Positions 59,941 to 64,000 of a stretch of DNA of 64,000 nucleotides are shown here, in pieces. The position numbers were made by a program, and so were the translations under genes. Every line of letters starts with the position of its first letter. Positions within the stretch are counted from its first letter, which is position 1. Origin of the DNA: Solirubrobacterales bacterium (GTDB taxonomy: Bacteria; Actinomycetota; Thermoleophilia; Solirubrobacterales; 70-9); NCBI GenBank assembly GCA_020438395.1, contig JAGQUR010000025.1:24720-88719 (forward strand), in the 5' to 3' direction. Below the pieces are notes generated by a model. The model was given only the letters and a program-made list of their open reading frames with translations, had not been told where the DNA came from and ran no database searches.

Positions 59941-61605
59941 GTGGCTGATTCGGTCAAGACACGCCTGCGTGCGCTCCTGCCTCAAAGGTCCGACCTCGAC
60001 GCATTGAGGCGAGACCCCCGGCGCGACCTGCTCGCCGGATTGACAGTTGCGGTCGTCGCCTTGCCACTTGCCCTGGCCTTTGGCGCCACATCGGGGCTGG
60101 GCGCCGAAGCAGGGATAGCCACCGCCGTCGTCGCCGGCGCAGTGGCGGCGATCTTCGGCGGCTCCAATCTCCAGGTCTCAGGGCCGACCGGCGCGATGAC
60201 GGTGGTCCTGGTTCCAGTGGTGCATCAGTTCGGAGCGACCGGAGTCCTCTTCGTCGGTTTCCTAGCCGGGCTTCTTCTCATCGCACTCGGCTGGGCCGGT
60301 ATGGGGCGATACGTGCGCTTCCTCCCGGCACCGGTGGTCGAGGGATTCACCGCCGGCATCGCCGTGGTGATCGCTCTCCAGCAGGTGCCGGCGGCACTCG
60401 GAGTGAAAGCGGGAGACCAGGAACGCGTATGGGCTGTGGCATTCCAGGCCGTCAAGGACTACGTCGCGGACCCGGCGCTGGCGCCCCCGCTGGTCGCGTT
60501 GGCGGTCTGTTTCCTGATGCTGGCCGGGGCAAGGCGCCGGCCCGTCTTTCCCTTTTCGCTTCTGGGCGTGGTCCTTGCCACCGTGGCTTCGGCGGTCTTC
60601 GGACTGGACCTTGCACCGATCGGCGATCTGCCTGCCGGACTGCCGGCGCCTTCGCTGGGATTCATTGACTTCGGCAGCGTTACCCAGCTGCTTCCGGCCG
60701 TGGTTGCGGTCACCGCCCTGGCGGCGCTCGAAAGCCTGCTTTCCGCCACCGTGGCCGACGGAATGAGCGTGGGAGAGCAGCATGACCCGGACCGGGAACT
60801 CTTCGGGCAGGGGCTGGCGAACCTCGCAGCACCGGTCTTCGGCGGCATTCCCGCCACCGCGGCAATCGCCCGCACTGCCGTCAACGTCCGGGCCGGGGCC
60901 GGATCAAAGCTGGCCGCCCTGACCCACGCGCTGATCCTGCTCGCCATCATCCTCGTCGCTGCTCCCCTGGTCTCGAAGATCCCGCTCGCCGCCCTGGCCG
61001 GAGTGCTACTCGCGACCACGGTGCGGATGGTTGAAGTCGGTTCGCTCCGGGCGATGGCCCGCGCCACGCGAGGCGACGCGATGGTGCTCGTCCTGACCTT
61101 CGCGATCACCGTGATCTTCGATCTGGTCGCGGCGGTCGTGGTCGGACTAGGAGTGGCGATCGTGATCGCGCTGCGCTCGGTCGCGCAGAGCGCCAGCCTC
61201 GAAGAAGTCCCGCTCGATCACGCCGACCACTCGAGGGAGGAGCGGGAGCTGCTCAGCCAGCACATCGTCGCCTACCGGCTGGACGGCCCGCTCTTCTTCG
61301 CGGCCGCCCACCAGTTTCTCCTCGAGCTGGCCGAGGTCGCCGATGTGAGGGTGGTCATCCTCCGCATGGCCCGGGTCTCAACCATCGACGCAACCGGTGC
61401 CCAGGTGCTCGGCGACGCGATCGGCAAGCTGGAACAGCGCGGCATCGTGGTGTTGATCTCGGGCATCTCCGAAGATCACAGCGACGTCCTTGACCGTCTC
61501 GGCGCAGCGTCTCACCTCAGGGATAGCGGCCGGGTATTCGGCGACACGCCGTCGGCCATCCGCTACGCCCGCAACCTTGCGCTGGCCGATCCGATCCCGG
61601 CCTGA
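59941..61605 (+). CDS. SulP family inorganic anion transporter with STAS domain
   Basis: The 554-residue transporter (GTG start) has about twelve helices with SulP landmarks: DLLAGLTVAVVALPLALAFG, SGPTGAMTVVLVPVV, FTAGIAVVIALQQVPAALG, VTALAALESLLSATVADGM, and FGGIPATAAIARTAVNVRAGAGSKLA. A C-terminal cytoplasmic STAS domain (RLDGPLFFAAAHQFLLEL, LRMARVSTIDATGAQVLGDAI) follows. SulP members carry sulfate, bicarbonate or other anions; the choice cannot be made here. Control by the upstream ArsR is likely. Confidence 0.94.
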   Translation: MADSVKTRLRALLPQRSDLDALRRDPRRDLLAGLTVAVVALPLALAFGATSGLGAEAGIATAVVAGAVAAIFGGSNLQVSGPTGAMTVVLVPVVHQFGATGVLFVGFLAGLLLIALGWAGMGRYVRFLPAPVVEGFTAGIAVVIALQQVPAALGVKAGDQERVWAVAFQAVKDYVADPALAPPLVALAVCFLMLAGARRRPVFPFSLLGVVLATVASAVFGLDLAPIGDLPAGLPAPSLGFIDFGSVTQLLPAVVAVTALAALESLLSATVADGMSVGEQHDPDRELFGQGLANLAAPVFGGIPATAAIARTAVNVRAGAGSKLAALTHALILLAIILVAAPLVSKIPLAALAGVLLATTVRMVEVGSLRAMARATRGDAMVLVLTFAITVIFDLVAAVVVGLGVAIVIALRSVAQSASLEEVPLDHADHSREERELLSQHIVAYRLDGPLFFAAAHQFLLELAEVADVRVVILRMARVSTIDATGAQVLGDAIGKLEQRGIVVLISGISEDHSDVLDRLGAASHLRDSGRVFGDTPSAIRYARNLALADPIPA

Positions 61606-61617
61606 AACCCGGTCAAA

Positions 61618-61654
61618 ATGGAGGAAGCCAGTCGATATGACCGGCTTCCTCCAT
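61618..61654 (-). terminator. Terminator of the thiolase gene
   Basis: ATGGAGGAAGCC pairs perfectly with GGCTTCCTCCAT (12 bp), then one mismatch, GTC-GATAT-GAC loop stem. On the minus strand the stem is followed by TTTGACC, a short T-run, as expected 20 bp after the thiolase stop; it also sits between converging genes. Confidence 0.7.
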
Positions 61655-61673
61655 CTCGGCGCGCAGCTGTGAA

Positions 61674-62864
61674 TCAGCCGGTCGGCTTCTCGTAGACGGT
61701 GACCACCGCGGCGCCGCCGAGGCCGATGTTGTGCTGGAGCGCCTTGTCGGCACCTTCGACCTGCCGGGCATCGGCGTCGCCGCGCAGCTGCCAGGTCAGT
61801 TCCGAGCACTGGGCGAGACCGGTGGCGCCGAGCGGGTGGCCCTTCGAGATCAGGCCGCCGGAGGGGTTGACCACCGTGTTGCCGCCGTAGGTCGTGGCTT
61901 CGGCATCGACCAGTTCATGGCCATGGCCGCGCTCGGCGAGACCAAGTGCCTCGTAGGTGATCAGTTCGTTGGCCGAGAAGCAGTCATGCAGCTCCACCAC
62001 GTCCACCTCGTCGATCCCGGTGCCTGCCTCGTTCAGCGCCTTCTCGGCCGCCAGCCGGCTCATCTCGAAGCCGACCAGGCTGATCGCGCTGTCGTCGTCG
62101 AAGGTCTCCTTGGTGTCCGTGACCAGGGCCTGGCCGGTGATCTCGATCGCCTTGTCCCAGAGACCGTGCTCGTCGACGAACTTCTCCGAGGCGACGATCG
62201 CGGCTCCGGACCCGTCCGAAGTGGGAGAGCACTGGAGCTTGGTCAGCGGCGAGTAGATCTCCGGTGCTTCCTGGATCTCCTGAAGCGTGTACTCGTCCTG
62301 GAACTGGGCGTAGGGGTTGTTCACCGAGTGCTTGTGGTTCTTGAATCCGATCCAGGCAAAGTGCTCCGGCTTTGAGCCGTACTTCTCCATGTGCTCGCGG
62401 CCGGCCGCACCGAAGATCTGCGGCGCCGGCGGAGCGTCCTCCCACTGGCGCAGCTGGGTCAGCTCGATGAAGTGCTTGTCGAGGGGCTGGGTGCGGTCCG
62501 TGTACTTCGCTCCCAGCGAGCCCTTTTCCATTTTCTCGAAGCCCAGCGCGAGGGCGCAGTCCGCGAGCCCGCCCTTGACCGACTGCCGGGCGAGGTAGAG
62601 GGCGGAGGAGCCGGTCGAGCAGTTGTTGTTCACGTTGACGATCGGTATGCCGCTGAGCCCGAGGCCGTAGACCGCCCTTTCGCCGGAGGTGGATTCGCCG
62701 TAGCAGTACCCGACGTAGGCGCTTTCGACCTCGTCGTAGGAGATGCCGGCGTCATCGAGCGCCTTCTGTCCGGCCTCGACCGCCCAGTCCGGGTAGTCCC
62801 CTTCCTTGGTGCCGGGCTTGTCGAACTTGGTCATGCCGACGCCGATCACGAATGTGCGGTTCAT
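61674..62864 (-). CDS. SCP-x/lipid-transfer-type thiolase
   Basis: The 396-residue thiolase-fold protein has nucleophile Cys82 in [32 protein letters not shown], and [17 protein letters not shown] with the catalytic His. These match the sterol-carrier-protein-x / lipid-transfer thiolase group often used in sterol or branched-chain side-chain degradation. It would cleave 3-ketoacyl-CoA. Shine-Dalgarno GGAAGAG precedes the ATG. It lies 20 bp downstream of an exporter gene on the same strand. Confidence 0.92.
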   Translation of the reverse strand: MNRTFVIGVGMTKFDKPGTKEGDYPDWAVEAGQKALDDAGISYDEVESAYVGYCYGESTSGERAVYGLGLSGIPIVNVNNNCSTGSSALYLARQSVKGGLADCALALGFEKMEKGSLGAKYTDRTQPLDKHFIELTQLRQWEDAPPAPQIFGAAGREHMEKYGSKPEHFAWIGFKNHKHSVNNPYAQFQDEYTLQEIQEAPEIYSPLTKLQCSPTSDGSGAAIVASEKFVDEHGLWDKAIEITGQALVTDTKETFDDDSAISLVGFEMSRLAAEKALNEAGTGIDEVDVVELHDCFSANELITYEALGLAERGHGHELVDAEATTYGGNTVVNPSGGLISKGHPLGATGLAQCSELTWQLRGDADARQVEGADKALQHNIGLGGAAVVTVYEKPTG

Positions 62865-62884
62865 CTCTTCCTGCTCTCCTCAAC

Positions 62885-64000
62885 TCAGTTGGTTGCCGGT
62901 GCTGTCGCGGCCGCGTCCTCGGCATGGAATTGTGCCAAGAGTTCGACCTCGTGGTCCTTCCTGGGGAATGCGAAGAAGACCACGAGCGCCCCGAGGATGA
63001 TCGCGGCGATACCGACGACATAGGCCGAATCACTGCCGTTCAGGAACGCGGTCTGCGCGGCGTGGACGATCTGCGGTGCGTACTGCGGGTGCTGCTCGGC
63101 GACCGTGACCGCCGAGCCGAAGGATCGTTCGAGCTGGGTCTGGGTCGATTCGCTCACCTGCTGGCTCGCCTGCGGGTTGCCGGCGATCTGGGACGCGAAT
63201 GAACTGGCGTAGGCGGAAGTCAGGACCGACCCCAGGATCGACTGCATCAGGGCTCCACCGAGGTCCCGCTGAAGGTCGGCGGTGCCGGAGGCCATGCCGG
63301 CGCGGTCGACCGGCACGGAGTTGGTCAGCGAATTCGACGAGGGGGTGCCGGCCAGGCCGACCCCGATCCCGACCGGAAGGTAGCCGAGCAGGACCTGCCA
63401 GTAGGCCGCGTTCTCGTCCCAGAGCAGCAGCATGAAAATGAACCCGAGCAGGCAGAAGAAGAAACCGCAGAGCAGGGTGAAACGCGAGCCATGTGACAGA
63501 ACCAGCTTCGCCGAGCGGGGGGCGGCCAGGATCATCCCGAGGGCAGCGGGCAGGATTGCCGCGCCGGCGCCCAGGGTCGAGTATTCGAGCACGTTCTGCA
63601 GGTACTGCTGGCCGATGAACATCGCCGCCATCAGGGTGCCGAAGACGATGATGCCGGCCGTGCCCGCGACCCAGAAGGTCCTTCGCGACGCAATCTTCAG
63701 GTCGTAGAGCGGGTTGCCGATCCGGCCCTGGCGACGCTGCTGGAGAAAGAAGGCGAGGCCGGCCGCAACCCCGATCGCGGTCATCGCCGCCGTCGTCGAG
63801 CCGTATCCGGGCATCGAGACGAAGTTGATTGCGAGGACGATCCCGCCGACCATCAGGATCGAGAAGATGCCGCCGAGATTGTCGACCGGGTCGGTCGACA
63901 ACAGCGCCGACAGGATGCCGCCGAGATTGTCGACCGGGTCGGTCGTCTCGTTCACGTGGGCCGGCACCACCTTGAGGACCAGCGGGATGGCCAGCACGAT
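62885..64000 (-). CDS. DHA2-type MFS exporter, 3' part (5' end outside window)
   Basis: The open frame runs off the right edge, so this is the C-terminal ~371 residues of an EmrB/QacA-like 14-helix drug:H+ antiporter. Visible parts include ILMVGGIVLAINFVSMPGYG, RTFWVAGTAGIIVFGTLMAAMFIGQQYLQ, LPAALGMILAAPRSAKLVLSHGSR (C-type motif region) and SVPVDRAGMASGTADLQRDLGGALMQSI. Just before the helix there is a duplicated segment TDPVDNLGGI. Probably exports a hydrophobic compound; no regulator is visible inside the window. Confidence 0.88.
   Translation of the reverse strand: MVLAIPLVLKVVPAHVNETTDPVDNLGGILSALLSTDPVDNLGGIFSILMVGGIVLAINFVSMPGYGSTTAAMTAIGVAAGLAFFLQQRRQGRIGNPLYDLKIASRRTFWVAGTAGIIVFGTLMAAMFIGQQYLQNVLEYSTLGAGAAILPAALGMILAAPRSAKLVLSHGSRFTLLCGFFFCLLGFIFMLLLWDENAAYWQVLLGYLPVGIGVGLAGTPSSNSLTNSVPVDRAGMASGTADLQRDLGGALMQSILGSVLTSAYASSFASQIAGNPQASQQVSESTQTQLERSFGSAVTVAEQHPQYAPQIVHAAQTAFLNGSDSAYVVGIAAIILGALVVFFAFPRKDHEVELLAQFHAEDAAATAPATN
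63866..63945 (-). repeat. In-frame 48-bp tandem duplication in the MFS gene
   Basis: A 32-bp segment (63866-63897) recurs identically at 63914-63945, offset by 48 bp, so the encoded TDPVDNLGGI.S segment appears twice 16 residues apart in a loop before a membrane helix. Identity implies a recent event or an assembly artefact. Confidence 0.85.

Noticed and set aside
63866..63945. Mobile-element attachment site or target-site duplication
   Set aside because: The repeat is in frame inside a coding region with no integrase or insertion sequence next to it; slippage or artefact is simpler.

Overview
The window is GC-rich, gene-dense bacterial DNA. It is most consistent with an uncultured or little-studied actinobacterium of the class Thermoleophilia (Solirubrobacterales-like). 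Evidence from the sequence: high GC, frequent GTG/TTG starts, and secreted proteins with Ig-like modules of the TTPPDTTITSGPANG type and Lys/Arg-rich tails. The family mix also fits (acyl-CoA enzymes, P450, MDR reductases, HD-GYP, LtrA, HPP). The taxonomic call is inference. I see no rRNA, tRNA, CRISPR array, phage or insertion sequence, and no gene-free stretch longer than about 300 bases. The genes at both window edges are cut.

Layout. 1-9.9 kb: the end of a beta-propeller/Ig surface protein, a TetR-cupin divergent pair, small membrane proteins, an FAD oxidoreductase coupled to a family 2 glycosyltransferase, a DUF2254 membrane protein, and an aldo/keto reductase divergent from a LysR regulator. 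9.9-22.6 kb: cytochrome P450, exported arylsulfotransferase-like protein, exported sedolisin (S53), MFS carrier, acyl-CoA dehydrogenase with an SRPBCC protein, Na+/H+ antiporter, PlsC acyltransferase, and membrane proteins including HPP. 22.7-29.5 kb: a redox module (GNAT, ferric-reductase-like haem membrane protein, ApbE flavin transferase, two small single-pass membrane proteins) divergent from an OmpR/histidine-kinase pair followed by an lldD-type flavin dehydrogenase. 29.5-43.9 kb: exported subtilase, glutamine amidotransferase, MDR oxidoreductase, Tat-exported carotenoid oxygenase, HD-GYP phosphodiesterase with a glycine/serine tail, MurB, a calcium-repeat exported protein, an ECF sigma factor fused to a membrane anchor, an AraC-VOC pair, and an SQR-like flavoprotein with a membrane partner.

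43.9-50.1 kb is the most unusual part. Two paralogous exported proteins of 568-639 residues flank an acyl-CoA carboxyltransferase and a small blue-copper protein. Each combines an N-terminal core, whose conserved HH / H / HxH / M pattern resembles a PHM-type (or SURNod19-type) two-copper monooxygenase, with a variable Lys/Arg-rich insert and a C-terminal blue-copper (cupredoxin) domain. I propose this as a candidate undescribed extracytoplasmic copper enzyme system. The copper assignment rests on motif reading only.

50.1-64 kb: ThpR, saccharopine-dehydrogenase-like reductase, crotonase coupled to LtrA, OafA-type acyltransferase with SGNH domain, tandem Usp, EttA, MarC, ArsR-SulP, SCP-x-type thiolase, and the 3' part of a DHA2-type MFS exporter carrying a 48-bp in-frame duplication.

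A recurrent regulatory theme is a TANNNT-like -10 hexamer (GATAAT at two sites) exactly 6-8 bases before the start codon at ten genes, with no room for a Shine-Dalgarno. This indicates many leaderless transcripts.
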